Below, in pieces: positions 17,809-27,081 of a stretch of 64,000 nucleotides of DNA. Numbering within the stretch: the first letter of the stretch is position 1; every line of letters begins with the position of its first letter. The position numbers were made by a program, and so were the translations under genes. The DNA is taken from assembly GCF_027625935.1 (NCBI RefSeq), contig NZ_CP115300.1:3224001-3288000 (forward strand), read 5' to 3'. Source of the stretch: Streptomyces camelliae. Lineage in GTDB: Bacteria > Actinomycetota > Actinomycetes > Streptomycetales > Streptomycetaceae. The notes under the pieces are model-generated. The model did not search any database. It was given only the letters and a program-made list of their open reading frames with translations, and had not been told where the DNA came from.

Positions 17809-19722
17809 TCACGCCGAGAGTTCCTCGCGCAGCGCGTCCCTGAGCCGTCCCGCCCGCTCCGTGACCTCCGCGGGTCCGAGGGCCACCGCCCGGTCGGCCC
17901 AGCGCTGCCCCTCCGCCAGCTCGCCCCGACGCGCGTAGACAAGGGCCAGCCGGAGTGCCGCCCGGCCGTGCCCGGCGTCCGCGGCGCGGGTCCACCAGAC
18001 CGCCGCCTCCGGCTCGCTGCCCTCCCGGGCCAGGAGCAGCCCCAGGTTGAAGGCACCGTTGCGCGACCCGGCCTCGGCCGCCGCCCGGTACCACCGCGCC
18101 GCCTCGACCACGTCACCCCGGGCGGCGGCCAGCATGCCGACCCGCACTTGCGCCCGCCGGTGGCCCTGCGTGGCGGCGCGCTCGTACCACTCCTCGCACT
18201 CGGTCTTCTCGTGCACGATCTCGCCCAGCTCGTGCGCGGGCTCCGGCGGCCGGCGGGCGTCGAGCAGTGCGGCCAGCCGGTACGCGCCCTCCGCGCTGCC
18301 GCCGCCCGCCGCGCACCGCAGATGCCGCTCGGCCTCCTGCTCGTCGCCCTCGCGCAGCCGGGCGATGCCGACCTGGAGCGCGGCCTCGGTGTGCCCGGCG
18401 GCAGCGGCCCGTTCGTACCAGCGCAGGGCCATGGTCTCCTCGCCGCGCCCGGCGTAGAGGATCCCGAGGTTGAACGCGGCGTCCACGCTGCCGGCCTCGG
18501 CGGCCTTGGAGAACCACGGCTCGGCGCCGGTGGTGTCGCCGTGCTGGAGCAGCAGGATGGCGAGGGCGTTCGCGGCCTCCCGGTGTCCGGCGTAGGCGGC
18601 CCGCCGGTACCACTGCTCGGCCTGCGCGGTGCGCCCCTGCTCTGCGCAGAGCAGCCCGAGGTTGTACGCGCCGTTGTCGTCGCCCGCGTCCAGCGCCGCC
18701 CGGTACCAGCGCTCGGCGGTCTGCGTCTCACCGCGCTCGGCGTGCAGCGCGCCGAGCGCGTTGGCCGCGTTGCCGTCGCCCTCCTGGGCGGCGCGCAGCC
18801 ACCACACGGCCGCGCTCTCGGTGTCCCCGGCGTCGCGCAGCAGGAAGCCCAGCGCACAGGCGGCGCGGGCCTCGCCGTCCTTGGCCGAGGTCAGATACCA
18901 GCGCCCGGCCTCCTTCAGCTCGCCCCGCTTCTCCAGGATCGCGCCGAGGTGCAGCGCGGCCCGCCGGTGACCGCGCGCGGCGGCCTGCCGGTACCACTGC
19001 TCGGCCTCGGCGACAGCGTTGTCACCGCCGGTCTCCTCCGTACGACCACCCTGACCGGACGTGCGGCCGGCCCCCTCCTGGACACCGTTGCCACCAGCGC
19101 TCCGATGGGCCGGCGCACCTCCGCCCCGGAGATCGGCCTCCTCGTGTCCGGCCCTGCGGTCGAGCGCGCGCGCCAGCCGGTACGCCGCCTCCCGGTGGCC
19201 GCGCTCGGCGGCGGCGCGCATCCAGTGCTCGGCCCCGACGTCCCCGCGGTGCTCCAGCAGGTCGGCGAGGGCATAGGCACCGAGGGCATGGCCCTGCTCG
19301 GCGGACTGGCGCAGCCAGTACTCGGCGGCGGGCTCGTCCCCGCGTTCGCGGTGATAGCGGCCGAGGGCGTGCGCGGCGGCGGCGGAACCCGCGACGGCGG
19401 CGACGCGCCACCAGCCGGCGGCCTCGTCGGGGTAGCCGCGCTGGTGCAGCAGGACGCCGAGATTGTTGGCGGCGGCACGGTCACCGGCCGCGGTGGCGGC
19501 CCGCAGCTGGGGTTCGGCTCCGTCGAGGTCGCCGCGGCGCAGCAGCAGGCTTCCGAGGACACTCGCGGCCTCGGCGTCGCCGCTCTGCGCGGCGAGTCCG
19601 AAGCGTACCTCCTCGGCGGCGTCCCCCATGTCGCTCAGCTCGTCGCGGGTCGGCTCCTCACCGGAAGGCTGCACAAATCGCCCTGACTCGAACAGAGTTG
19701 CCTTGTCCCCCATAACGTCCAT
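17809..19722 (-). CDS. Sel1/TPR repeat protein, 637 aa
   Basis: Built almost wholly of ~36-residue Sel1-like repeats (for example AEQWYRQAAARGHRRAALHLGAIL and AERWYRAALDAGDDNGAYNLGLL), running from residue ~40 to 610, with one disordered break around residues 195-240 (RGGGAPAHRSAGGNGVQEG). The superhelix is expected to be a cytosolic scaffold; partners are unknown. The ATG at 19722 (MDVMGDKATLF) has AGGTGGT upstream; an internal ATG at 19713 is also possible. It is flanked by two identical initiator tRNA genes on the same strand. Confidence 0.9.
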   Translation of the reverse strand: MDVMGDKATLFESGRFVQPSGEEPTRDELSDMGDAAEEVRFGLAAQSGDAEAASVLGSLLLRRGDLDGAEPQLRAATAAGDRAAANNLGVLLHQRGYPDEAAGWWRVAAVAGSAAAAHALGRYHRERGDEPAAEYWLRQSAEQGHALGAYALADLLEHRGDVGAEHWMRAAAERGHREAAYRLARALDRRAGHEEADLRGGGAPAHRSAGGNGVQEGAGRTSGQGGRTEETGGDNAVAEAEQWYRQAAARGHRRAALHLGAILEKRGELKEAGRWYLTSAKDGEARAACALGFLLRDAGDTESAAVWWLRAAQEGDGNAANALGALHAERGETQTAERWYRAALDAGDDNGAYNLGLLCAEQGRTAQAEQWYRRAAYAGHREAANALAILLLQHGDTTGAEPWFSKAAEAGSVDAAFNLGILYAGRGEETMALRWYERAAAAGHTEAALQVGIARLREGDEQEAERHLRCAAGGGSAEGAYRLAALLDARRPPEPAHELGEIVHEKTECEEWYERAATQGHRRAQVRVGMLAAARGDVVEAARWYRAAAEAGSRNGAFNLGLLLAREGSEPEAAVWWTRAADAGHGRAALRLALVYARRGELAEGQRWADRAVALGPAEVTERAGRLRDALREELSA

Positions 19723-19885
19723 CGTCGCACCACCTGCAACCTGGGTACACCCGGTATACCGCAGCCCGTGAGGTCACTTCAGCGTTTTGTCGACATGCCC
19801 ACAGGACGACAAGTCAAACACACCCCCCTCAACTCCTCACGGCGGCGCGGCCGTACCTCCTTTCCGCACTTGAGTTCGCACACCA

Positions 19886-19919
19886 CGAAGGCCCGGATCC
19901 CTTGGGATCCGGGCCTTCG
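19886..19919. terminator. Perfect 16-bp hairpin after tRNA-fMet copy 2
   Basis: CGAAGGCCCGGATCCC at 19886-19901 pairs with 19904-19919. It lies seven bases beyond the 3' end of the minus-strand tRNA, so it probably terminates that transcript. Confidence 0.8.
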
Positions 19920-19926
19920 ATCGCAG

Positions 19927-20000
19927 TAGCGGGGACAGGATTTGAACCTGCGACCTCTGGGTTATGAGCCCAGCGAGCTACCGAGCTGCTCCACCCCGCG
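19927..20000 (-). tRNA. Initiator tRNA-Met (CAT), copy 2
   Basis: Identical over all 74 bases to the copy at 17659-17732, with the same CTCATAA anticodon loop, initiator-type anticodon stem and C1 x U72 end. It lies downstream of the UPF0182 gene on the same strand with only 41 bases between. Confidence 0.96.
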
Positions 20001-20041
20001 CCGTTGCTCGGTAACCGTACCACGGCGCGGGGTGTCCTTGA

Positions 20042-22942
20042 TCAACTCTTGCTTCCCGTCCCGCTCTTGCCGGCCTTGGCCTCGGCGTCCGCCGCCCGCT
20101 TCAGCGCGGCCTTCAGATCCTTCTGGGCCTTGTCGTACGCGGTCCAGTCCGGCCCGTTCGGGTTCTGCAGGGCCTGTTGCCCCGCGTCGAAGGCCTTCTG
20201 GGCGTCGTTCAGGGCCTGTTGGACGGTCGGATTGGCGGAGGCGGGCGGCTTGGTGGTGCCGGTGTCCGGTGGCGGGGTGGTCGAAGCCGTCGTACCGAAG
20301 ACCTTGTCGAGGGCCGCGTCGAGGGTGTTCTCGAACGCCGTCCTGCCCTCGTAGGTGACCAGCACCTTGCGCAGCAGCGGGTACTTCAGCCCGCCGCCGC
20401 GTACGTAGACCGGCTCCACATAAAGCAGTCCTCCGTCCAGCGGCACGGTCAGCAGGTTGCCGTACTCGATGTCGGAGTCGCCGCCCTTGAGGAGTCTGAT
20501 CGCGGCGGCGATGTCCTGTTCGGAGTTGAACTGGCTCTGTACCTGCTTGGGTCCGTCGACCGTCGTGCTCGTCGGCAGTTTCAGGATTCTGATCTTGCCG
20601 TAGTCACCGCTGCCGGCTTCGGAGTCGACCGTCATGAACGCGCTGAGATTGTCCCGGCCGTTGGGTGTGAACGTCGTCGACAGCGAGAACGCCTGCTGGC
20701 TCTGGTCGGGCATCTTCATGCTCAGGTAGTACGGCGGCACCGCGCTGCCCGACTTGTTGGTCGGGTCGTCCGGCACCTGCCAGACCTCGCTGCCGGTGAG
20801 GAACGTCTGCGCGTCCGTCACGTGGTAACGGGTGAGCAGCTCGCGCTGGACCTTGAACAGGTCCTGCGGATACCGCAGATGGGCCATCAGGTCCCCGGAG
20901 ATGGCGCTCCTCGGCTGCACCGTGCCCGGGAAGGCCTTCATCCAGGTCTTCAGCACCGGGTCCTGGGTGTCCCACTGGTAGAGCTTGACCTCGCCGGTGT
21001 AGGCGTCGACGGTCGCCTTCACCGAGTTGCGGATGTAGTTGACCTGGTTCTGCTGGGCCACCACCGCGCGGTTGTTGTTCGCGGCGGTCAGTGAGTCGGC
21101 CGTCGTGTCACCGAGGGTCGTACGGGAGGAGTAGGGGTAGCCGTTGGACGTCGTGTACGCGTCGACGATCCACTGGATACGGCCCTTCACGACCGCCGGG
21201 TAGGCGTCGCCGTCGATGGTCAGCCAGGGGGCGACCGCCTCGACGCGCTCCTTGGGCGTGCGGTTGTACAGGATCCGCGAACCCTTGCCGATCGCGCCCG
21301 AGTAGAGGATCTGCGGCTCGTTGAACGCCACCGCGTACGCGGCCCGGTTGATCGGGTTGTCGAGGTTGACCCCGCTCCCGCCCTGGTAACTGGTGGTCTT
21401 CTCGCCGTCGTTGTCGGTGTAGTCGATCTCCTGCTGGGGACCGCCGACGATCGAGTAGGTGGTGGTCTTCTCGCCGTAGTAGATCCGCTGCTCATAGGTG
21501 CCGAGGTCACCCGTGGACGGCATGTCGGACTCGGTGAAGACCGGCTGGCCCTGGTCGTCGGCGGCGGTGCCCTTGGCGGCGACCACGCCGTAGCCGTGCG
21601 TGTAGCGGAAGTGGTCGTTGATCCAGTTGTTCTTCGGGATGCCGTCCAGGTTCAGTTCGCGCAGACCGATGACCGTGTCTTGATCCTTGCCGTTCTTGCC
21701 GTCCTTGGCGCTGTACCGGTCGACGTCCAGGTTGGTCGGGAAGGCGTAGTAGTTCTTCATCTGCTGCAGCTGCTGGAACGTCGGCGAGACGATGTTCGGG
21801 TCCATGATGCGGATGCTCGCCGCGTCGTTCGCGTCGTCGCGCAGCTTGGTCGTGTCCTTCGTCGAGGACTGACCGGAGTACTCGGTGACCTTGGCGTCGT
21901 CGATGCCGTACGCCTCACGGGTCGCCTTGAGGTTCTTCTGGACGTACGGGGCTTCCTTGGCCTGCTCGTTGGGCTGGACCTGGAACTTCTGCACGATCGC
22001 CGGGTAGAGCCCGCCGATGAGGATCGCCGACAGGACCATCAGGCCGAAGCCGATGACGGGCAGCTGCCAGGTGCGCCGCCACAGGGTGGCGAAGAACAGC
22101 AGCGCGCAGATGACGGCGATGCAGAACAGGATCGTCTTCGCCGGCAGATAGGCGTTGGCGTCGACGTAGCGCAGGCCGGTCCAGTTGCCGGTCGCCTTGA
22201 AGTCGCTGGACTTGACGGCCAGGCCGTAGCGGTCGAGCCAGTAGGCGACCGCCTTGAGGGCGACGAAGATGCCGAGCAGCACCGACAGATGCCCGGTCGC
22301 GGCGGCGGTGGCCCGCGCGCCGGGGCTGGTCAGGCGCAGCCCGCCGTACAGGTAGTGCGTGAGCGCGGCGGCGATCAGGCTCAGGATGGCGGCGGCGAAG
22401 CCGAAGCCCAGCAGGAAGCGGTACCAGGGCAGGTCGAAGGCATAGAAGGAGACGTCGAGGTGGAACTGCGGGTCCTTCTGATGGAAGGGCACGCCGTTGA
22501 CCCACATCAGCCACAGCCGCCACTGGCCGGCCGCGGAGGCGCCCGCGATCAGCCCGACGAGCGCGGTGACGGCGAGCAGCAGCCACTTCTTGTACGGCGC
22601 GATGCCCATCCGGTACCGGTCGAGGCTCTGCTGCTCCATGGACATGGCGCTCAGCGGGGGCCGCAGCCGGTGCGCGATCCAGATGTTGAGCCCGACGGCG
22701 ACCGCCATCAGCAGACCGAAGACGAAGAACAGCCCGATCTTGGTCCACAGCGTGGTCGTGAACACCGACGAGTAGTGCACCGACCGGTACCACAGCCAGT
22801 CCGTCCAGAAGCCCGCGAACATGGTGAACGCCATGCCGAGGACGGCCAGGACGCCCAGTGTCATGAGCAGGGTCCGGACCCCCCGGGTCGGGCGGCCCGC
22901 TCTGATCCGTGGCCCCGTCGGGCCTCCGCCGCGGTCCGGCAT
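20042..22942 (-). CDS. UPF0182 family large membrane protein, ~966 aa
   Basis: Conserved actinobacterial membrane protein of unknown function. Seven or so hydrophobic helices lie in the first ~330 residues (for example [20 protein letters not shown]). A large soluble domain follows, probably extracytoplasmic, with conserved stretches such as [21 protein letters not shown] and [17 protein letters not shown]. The tail is a Pro/Thr-rich linker and a Lys/Ala coiled segment. The start is taken as the ATG at 22942 ([14 protein letters not shown]). The frame is open upstream, and a TTG at 22954 with AGG spacing is a possible alternative. It is divergent from the PPA1309 gene. Confidence 0.92.
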   Translation of the reverse strand: MPDRGGGPTGPRIRAGRPTRGVRTLLMTLGVLAVLGMAFTMFAGFWTDWLWYRSVHYSSVFTTTLWTKIGLFFVFGLLMAVAVGLNIWIAHRLRPPLSAMSMEQQSLDRYRMGIAPYKKWLLLAVTALVGLIAGASAAGQWRLWLMWVNGVPFHQKDPQFHLDVSFYAFDLPWYRFLLGFGFAAAILSLIAAALTHYLYGGLRLTSPGARATAAATGHLSVLLGIFVALKAVAYWLDRYGLAVKSSDFKATGNWTGLRYVDANAYLPAKTILFCIAVICALLFFATLWRRTWQLPVIGFGLMVLSAILIGGLYPAIVQKFQVQPNEQAKEAPYVQKNLKATREAYGIDDAKVTEYSGQSSTKDTTKLRDDANDAASIRIMDPNIVSPTFQQLQQMKNYYAFPTNLDVDRYSAKDGKNGKDQDTVIGLRELNLDGIPKNNWINDHFRYTHGYGVVAAKGTAADDQGQPVFTESDMPSTGDLGTYEQRIYYGEKTTTYSIVGGPQQEIDYTDNDGEKTTSYQGGSGVNLDNPINRAAYAVAFNEPQILYSGAIGKGSRILYNRTPKERVEAVAPWLTIDGDAYPAVVKGRIQWIVDAYTTSNGYPYSSRTTLGDTTADSLTAANNNRAVVAQQNQVNYIRNSVKATVDAYTGEVKLYQWDTQDPVLKTWMKAFPGTVQPRSAISGDLMAHLRYPQDLFKVQRELLTRYHVTDAQTFLTGSEVWQVPDDPTNKSGSAVPPYYLSMKMPDQSQQAFSLSTTFTPNGRDNLSAFMTVDSEAGSGDYGKIRILKLPTSTTVDGPKQVQSQFNSEQDIAAAIRLLKGGDSDIEYGNLLTVPLDGGLLYVEPVYVRGGGLKYPLLRKVLVTYEGRTAFENTLDAALDKVFGTTASTTPPPDTGTTKPPASANPTVQQALNDAQKAFDAGQQALQNPNGPDWTAYDKAQKDLKAALKRAADAEAKAGKSGTGSKS

Positions 22943-23104
22943 CTGGAAAGCCAAGGTGCGCACCTCGAAGTTCGCTGTCGATCCGTCAGTCAGGCCCTCG
23001 TGTTCGCGGACCCGTCGTGGCCCCCCGTGATCGCGGACCCACACCTATGCAACTTACTCACGGTTTGCTCGGTTCCCGATTCCGGCCATGAAGGAGGCAG
23101 GATT

Positions 23105-23653
23105 GTGACCATGTCCAACACTCCCATGGCAGCGAGCCCGCTCACCCGGGCCGTACTCGAAATCGACGAGTACGTCTCCGGCCTCGGCTGGGACCAGCCC
23201 GCTCGCCTCTTCGCCCTTGTCGACACCGCGCGGCTGCGGACCCAGGAACCCGCGCTCGCGGCCCAGCTGGGCCTGGAGGCCGAGTCCGAGACCGCCGGTC
23301 TCACCCCGATCGAGCAGGACGAGCTCCCGTCCGGCAAGCCGCTCGACGACTTCCTCGGCACCATCGCCTGGCCCGACGCGGTGGCCGGCTGCGCGCTCTC
23401 GGTGGAGCGCCTGATGCTGCCGCCGTCCGCCGAGGCGCAGGTCCCGCAGAACCTGAGCGAGGCCAAGCTGGCCAAGTGGGTCGCCCAGCACCCCGAGCGC
23501 CAGGAGGTGCGGATGACGGTCGCGGTGCTGCGCGACGGCAGCCGCGAGTCGGCGATCCGGCTGCGCGAGAAGGACACCCCGACGGAGGTCCTCACCGGCC
23601 CGGACCTGGTGCCCGCCCTGGCGGAGGCCCTGACGGCGACGTTCGCGGACTGA
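23105..23653 (+). CDS. PPA1309 family protein, 182 aa
   Basis: Conserved actinobacterial protein of unknown function, usually next to the UPF0182 and YlbL-type genes, as here. The sequence is soluble with no signal peptide. The conserved block is AVLEIDEYVSGLGWDQPARLFALVDT at the N-terminus. The start is placed at the GTG at 23105 because AGGAGG (23091-23096) lies eight bases from it; the in-frame ATG at 23111 is 14 bases away. It ends at a strong hairpin shared with the convergent YlbL gene. Confidence 0.9.
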   Translation: MTMSNTPMAASPLTRAVLEIDEYVSGLGWDQPARLFALVDTARLRTQEPALAAQLGLEAESETAGLTPIEQDELPSGKPLDDFLGTIAWPDAVAGCALSVERLMLPPSAEAQVPQNLSEAKLAKWVAQHPERQEVRMTVAVLRDGSRESAIRLREKDTPTEVLTGPDLVPALAEALTATFAD

Positions 23654-23684
23654 CCGCCTCTCTCCGGTTCTCTCGGTACGGCGA

Positions 23685-23716
23685 TGGGGGCGCCCCTGCC
23701 TCGGGGGGCGCCCCCA
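23685..23716. terminator. Bidirectional hairpin between PPA1309 and YlbL genes
   Basis: TGGGGGCGCCCC (23685-23696) pairs perfectly with 23705-23716 across an eight-base loop. The convergent layout lets it act on both transcripts. Confidence 0.78.
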
Positions 23717-23739
23717 GCCGTGTGTCACGGGCGGGCGGC

Positions 23740-24837
23740 TCAGCCCTTGGTGGTGCACCTGGGCAGCGCGCCGGTGTTCCCGGTGCGGATGTCCTTGAGG
23801 GCGCCGAGCGCGTCGCCGATCGTCTTGACCTTCACCAGCGTCAGCCCGCCCGGGGTGTCCTTGGCGGCGGCCGCGCAGTTGTCGGCGGGGGTCAGGAAGT
23901 ACTGGGCGCCCCGCTCGCGCGCGCCGACGGTCTTCATCTCGACGCCGCCGATCGGGCCGACGGTGCCGTTGTCGTCGATCGTCCCGGTGCCGGCGACGAA
24001 CTTGCCGCCCGTGAGGTCGCCCGGGGTGAGCTTGTCGTAGATCCCGAGGGCGAACATCAGACCGGCACTGGGGCCGCCGACGTCGGCGAGCTTGATGTCG
24101 ATGGTGAACGGAAAGGTGTGGTCGGTCCCGGCGGAGATGCCGACGATGGCCCGCTTGGGCCCGCTGTCGTCGGACGCCTTCGTGGTGAGGGTGACGTCCT
24201 GGGTCGCGGTCGCCGTCTTGTGCGCCTTCTCCGCGGCGGCCTGGTCCTTGGCGGGGACGACGGTGAAGACGACGTCCTGGCCGGCCTTGTGCTTCGTGAC
24301 GAGCGTGGCGACGTCGGACGGCTGCTTGACCGCCGTGCCGTCGACGGCCTTGATCACGTCACCGGCGTGCAGTTTGCCCTCGGCCGGGGAGCCCTTGACG
24401 ACGGTGGAGACGATCACCCAGGACTTCACCGGGATGCCCAGCTCCTTCAGGGCGGCGACCTTGGCGCTCTCCTGGGACTGGCTGAACTCCTCGGCGTTCT
24501 GCTGGGTGGACTGCTCCTCCGTCGTGCCGTTCGGGTAGAGCGTGTCGTGCGGCACGATCTTGGTGTCGGGGTCCAGCCAGCCGTAGACCGCCTCCACCAG
24601 GTTCATGCGGAAGTCCGCGCTGGTCACCCGGACCGTGGTCATGTTCAGGTGGCCGCTCGCCTCGTACGTCTTGTGCCCGTTGATCTGCAGCACCGGCTCG
24701 CCGTCGTGCTCCCCCAGCGTGTTCACGGTCGGGCCGGGCGACATCTCCGCGTAGGGCACGGGGATGAGCACTCCGGCGCACAGGAGCGCGATCAGCATCA
24801 GGGTGGAGGCGAGCATCGTCGCGGTGCGGCGTGGCAT
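23740..24837 (-). CDS. YlbL-type PDZ/Lon-like membrane-anchored serine protease
   Basis: 365-residue protein with one N-terminal membrane anchor (MLASTLMLIALLCAGVLIPV), a PDZ-like domain at ~residues 125-195 (VVKGSPAEGKLHAGDVIKAVDG) and a C-terminal Lon-type S16 proteolytic domain. The Ser of the Ser-Lys dyad is in DVGGPSAGLMFALG and the Lys in GGVEMKTVGARERGA. The active domain faces outward. It lies between the PPA1309 gene and a small membrane protein, an order conserved in actinobacteria. The substrate is unknown. Confidence 0.93.
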   Translation of the reverse strand: MPRRTATMLASTLMLIALLCAGVLIPVPYAEMSPGPTVNTLGEHDGEPVLQINGHKTYEASGHLNMTTVRVTSADFRMNLVEAVYGWLDPDTKIVPHDTLYPNGTTEEQSTQQNAEEFSQSQESAKVAALKELGIPVKSWVIVSTVVKGSPAEGKLHAGDVIKAVDGTAVKQPSDVATLVTKHKAGQDVVFTVVPAKDQAAAEKAHKTATATQDVTLTTKASDDSGPKRAIVGISAGTDHTFPFTIDIKLADVGGPSAGLMFALGIYDKLTPGDLTGGKFVAGTGTIDDNGTVGPIGGVEMKTVGARERGAQYFLTPADNCAAAAKDTPGGLTLVKVKTIGDALGALKDIRTGNTGALPRCTTKG

Positions 24838-24862
24838 GCCATGACAGTACGGGACGCCTCTG

Positions 24863-25060
24863 TCAGCGGCCCGTCAGGGCACCCCCGTCAGGCTCCGCCG
24901 GCGCCCGGGTGGGCTTCTCCATCGCCGCGCGGAACCGGGCATAGCCGTCCAGCTCGGGCCCGTCACCGCGCACCTTGCGGGTCCGATTGGCCCAGCTGCC
25001 CCAGAGCCCGCCACCGATCGCGGCCAGAAGCGGAATCAGCAGCCAGACAAGCGCCCCCAT
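24863..25060 (-). CDS. Small membrane-anchored protein, 65 aa
   Basis: One hydrophobic helix at the N-terminus (MGALVWLLIPLLAAIGGGLWG) is followed by a basic, polar tail (NRTRKVRGDGPELDGYARFRAAMEK). This fits a single-pass protein with a cytoplasmic C-terminus. A clear ribosome site (GGGAGG) precedes the ATG at 25060. It lies 25 bases upstream of the YlbL gene on the same strand, so it is probably cotranscribed and may partner with it. No function is known to me. Confidence 0.85.
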   Translation of the reverse strand: MGALVWLLIPLLAAIGGGLWGSWANRTRKVRGDGPELDGYARFRAAMEKPTRAPAEPDGGALTGR

Positions 25061-25199
25061 GCCGACCTCCCAACGCTCATGAGCGTCGCAACTGACTGAT
25101 CAGCAGATTAACCATCCGCACTGACAACGCTCACGCCAGGGGGCCGGTTACGCAACCGGAGGGGCAGGATTGCTCCAGGTGACCGACCTCAGCGGTACC

Positions 25200-25661
25200 T
25201 CAGCAGGCCCCGACCCACTCCTCGGTTCCGTCGGAGAACCTCTGGTGCTTCCAGATCGGAACCTCGTGCTTGAGGTCGTCGATCAGCTTGCGGCAGGCCT
25301 CGAAGGCCTCCGCGCGGTGCGGGCACGACACGCCGACGACCACGGCGAGGTCTCCCACCCGGAGGTCCCCCACCCGGTGCACGGCGGCCAGCGCCCGTAC
25401 CGGATAGTCGGCCGCGACCTTCTCCGCTATGCGCCGCATCTCGGCCTCGGCACTGGGGTGGCAGGAGTATCCGAGCGCGTCCACGTCGGCGCCCGAGTCG
25501 TGGTTCCGCACGGTCCCCACGAACAGCGCGACGCCCCCGGCCGCGTCGTCCCCGACGGCCCGGAACACCTCGTCCACGGAGAGCGCGGTCTCCCGGACGG
25601 CGATCAGCTTGATGGGATCCTGCGCCGCCCGCTCACCGGGATGGTCGTTCACGTGTGCCAT
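25200..25661 (-). CDS. moaE: Molybdopterin synthase catalytic subunit MoaE
   Basis: Large subunit of molybdopterin synthase, which inserts sulfur into precursor Z using the MoaD thiocarboxylate. Family motifs seen are GGVALFVGTVRNHD, the HRVGDLRVGDLAVVVGVSCPHR active-site region, and the catalytic lysines in KHEVPIWKHQRFSDG. The start used is the ATG at 25661 (MAHVNDHPGERAAQD). Upstream in-frame ATGs lack ribosome sites. No moaD lies next to it. MoeZ at 58.8 kb in the same window could charge the small sulfur carrier. Confidence 0.94.
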   Translation of the reverse strand: MAHVNDHPGERAAQDPIKLIAVRETALSVDEVFRAVGDDAAGGVALFVGTVRNHDSGADVDALGYSCHPSAEAEMRRIAEKVAADYPVRALAAVHRVGDLRVGDLAVVVGVSCPHRAEAFEACRKLIDDLKHEVPIWKHQRFSDGTEEWVGAC

Positions 25662-25776
25662 GTCCCCCATCGTGCCGCACGCCTGTGACAACGGGGAATA
25701 CGAGATTCACCAGGCACGCGCGTGAGGCGTCTTGGATGCTTCTACAGTCACCGGCCGACCGGGGCCGGCGGCCTGG

Positions 25777-26889
25777 TCAGAGGCGCCGCCGAGCCTTGCG
25801 AGCCCGCCGTACGACGGCGGCGGCGCCCAGCAGGGCCACCGTGGCCCCGGCCGCACCGGCGGCCGTGGCGTCCTTGCGGCCGAGCCGGCGCCCGGCCACC
25901 GTGTGCCGCCCGGAGACCTCCTCCAGCAGCTCCGCGAGGACCTCCTCGTTGGTCCAGCGCGGCCGCCACCCGGCGTCGTGCAGCCTGCTCCCGCTGACCA
26001 CCCAGGGGTACATCGTGTAGGCCAGGTCCCCGGCCGGGGACGGCGTGAGCCCGATCCGGTGCAGCCGGGCCGCGGCGCCGAGCGCGACCGCCGACGGCAG
26101 CTCCATCCGCCGGATCCCGCTCAGCTCCTCGACCTCCTCCTGCTCCAGCCACCCGTCGCAGCCGACGGCCAGCTCCCCGTCGACCTTCTCCAGCACGGCG
26201 TACTCCAGCGCGCCGCACAGGTCCTCGACATGGCAGAACTGCCACGCGGGCCGCGACCCGGCGACGACGAGCAGCCGCGGCGACTCGAAGTACCGGGTCA
26301 GCGCGGTGTCCGTTCCCCCGACCAGCACGGCGGGCCGTACGACGGTGACGTTGAGCCCGGGATGCGCGCGTGGCGCGCGCCGGGCCAGCCGCTCGATCTC
26401 CAGCAGGTCCCCGACGCCGGTGGCCTCGGCGGTCGCGCGCAGCTCGGCGTCCTCCGACAGCGGCAGCTCGTTGTCCGGCAGGGCGCCGTAGACCATCGCC
26501 GAGGTGCACAGCACGACCCGGTGCACGCCGGCGGCCGCGGCGGCCGTGAGGACGGTCTGGGTCCCCCGGACGTTGTAAGCGGTGCGAGCGGCCGGATCGG
26601 TCTCCAGGTCCAGGTCGAGCGCGAGGTGGACGACCACGTGGGCGCCCCGCAGCTTGTCCGCGATGGCCGGGTCGCGGACGTCGAGGATGTGCCACTGCGC
26701 CTCGGCGCACTCGCCGCGCCGCTCGTCGATCGCGATGACCTGCTTGATCTCCTCGGAGGCGGCGAGCCGCTCGGTGAGCAGGGCGCCGACCCCGCCGGCG
26801 GCGCCGGTGACCGCTACGACGGGTCCGCGCGCTGCGGGAGGGGTTGACGGGTTTCGCGCTGCGCGAACCTGCGGATCTGGGGAACTCAC
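25777..26889 (-). CDS. NAD-dependent epimerase/SDR-like protein with C-terminal anchor
   Basis: 370-residue extended-SDR Rossmann protein. The nucleotide loop is VVAVTGAAGGVGALLTERLAA near residue 25, followed by VVVHLALDLD and VVLCTSAMVYG. The expected catalytic YxxxK is absent: the matching segment reads GDLLEIERLARRAPRAHPG. It may bind NAD(P) without classic dehydrogenase activity. The C-terminus ends in a hydrophobic stretch (AAGAAGATVALLGAAAVV) with an Arg/Lys-rich tail, suggesting membrane attachment. The GTG at 26889 has GGAG eight bases upstream. It is divergent from the DUF2342 gene. Confidence 0.85.
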   Translation of the reverse strand: MSSPDPQVRAARNPSTPPAARGPVVAVTGAAGGVGALLTERLAASEEIKQVIAIDERRGECAEAQWHILDVRDPAIADKLRGAHVVVHLALDLDLETDPAARTAYNVRGTQTVLTAAAAAGVHRVVLCTSAMVYGALPDNELPLSEDAELRATAEATGVGDLLEIERLARRAPRAHPGLNVTVVRPAVLVGGTDTALTRYFESPRLLVVAGSRPAWQFCHVEDLCGALEYAVLEKVDGELAVGCDGWLEQEEVEELSGIRRMELPSAVALGAAARLHRIGLTPSPAGDLAYTMYPWVVSGSRLHDAGWRPRWTNEEVLAELLEEVSGRHTVAGRRLGRKDATAAGAAGATVALLGAAAVVRRARKARRRL

Positions 26890-27081
26890 CGGGCGTCTCC
26901 AGCGGTTGTCTTCAATACGGGCGCGAGTGACGCGTACGTACCAGGTGCATCCATCCTGCCGCAGGCCTTCCGTGGGCGAAGCACCGAGGCCCGATCGGGT
27001 CCAGGTGTCTACGCTGGGTGGTGTTGTCGGGCAGCCGCGCCGCCGGAGACAGACCGGTGGCCTTACCAGCCGAGGAATCCC

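Noticed and set aside
25200..25691. Longer MoaE start at 25691 or 25670
   Set aside because: The extra residues are not MoaE-like, and neither start has a ribosome site at usable distance; 25661 fits better.
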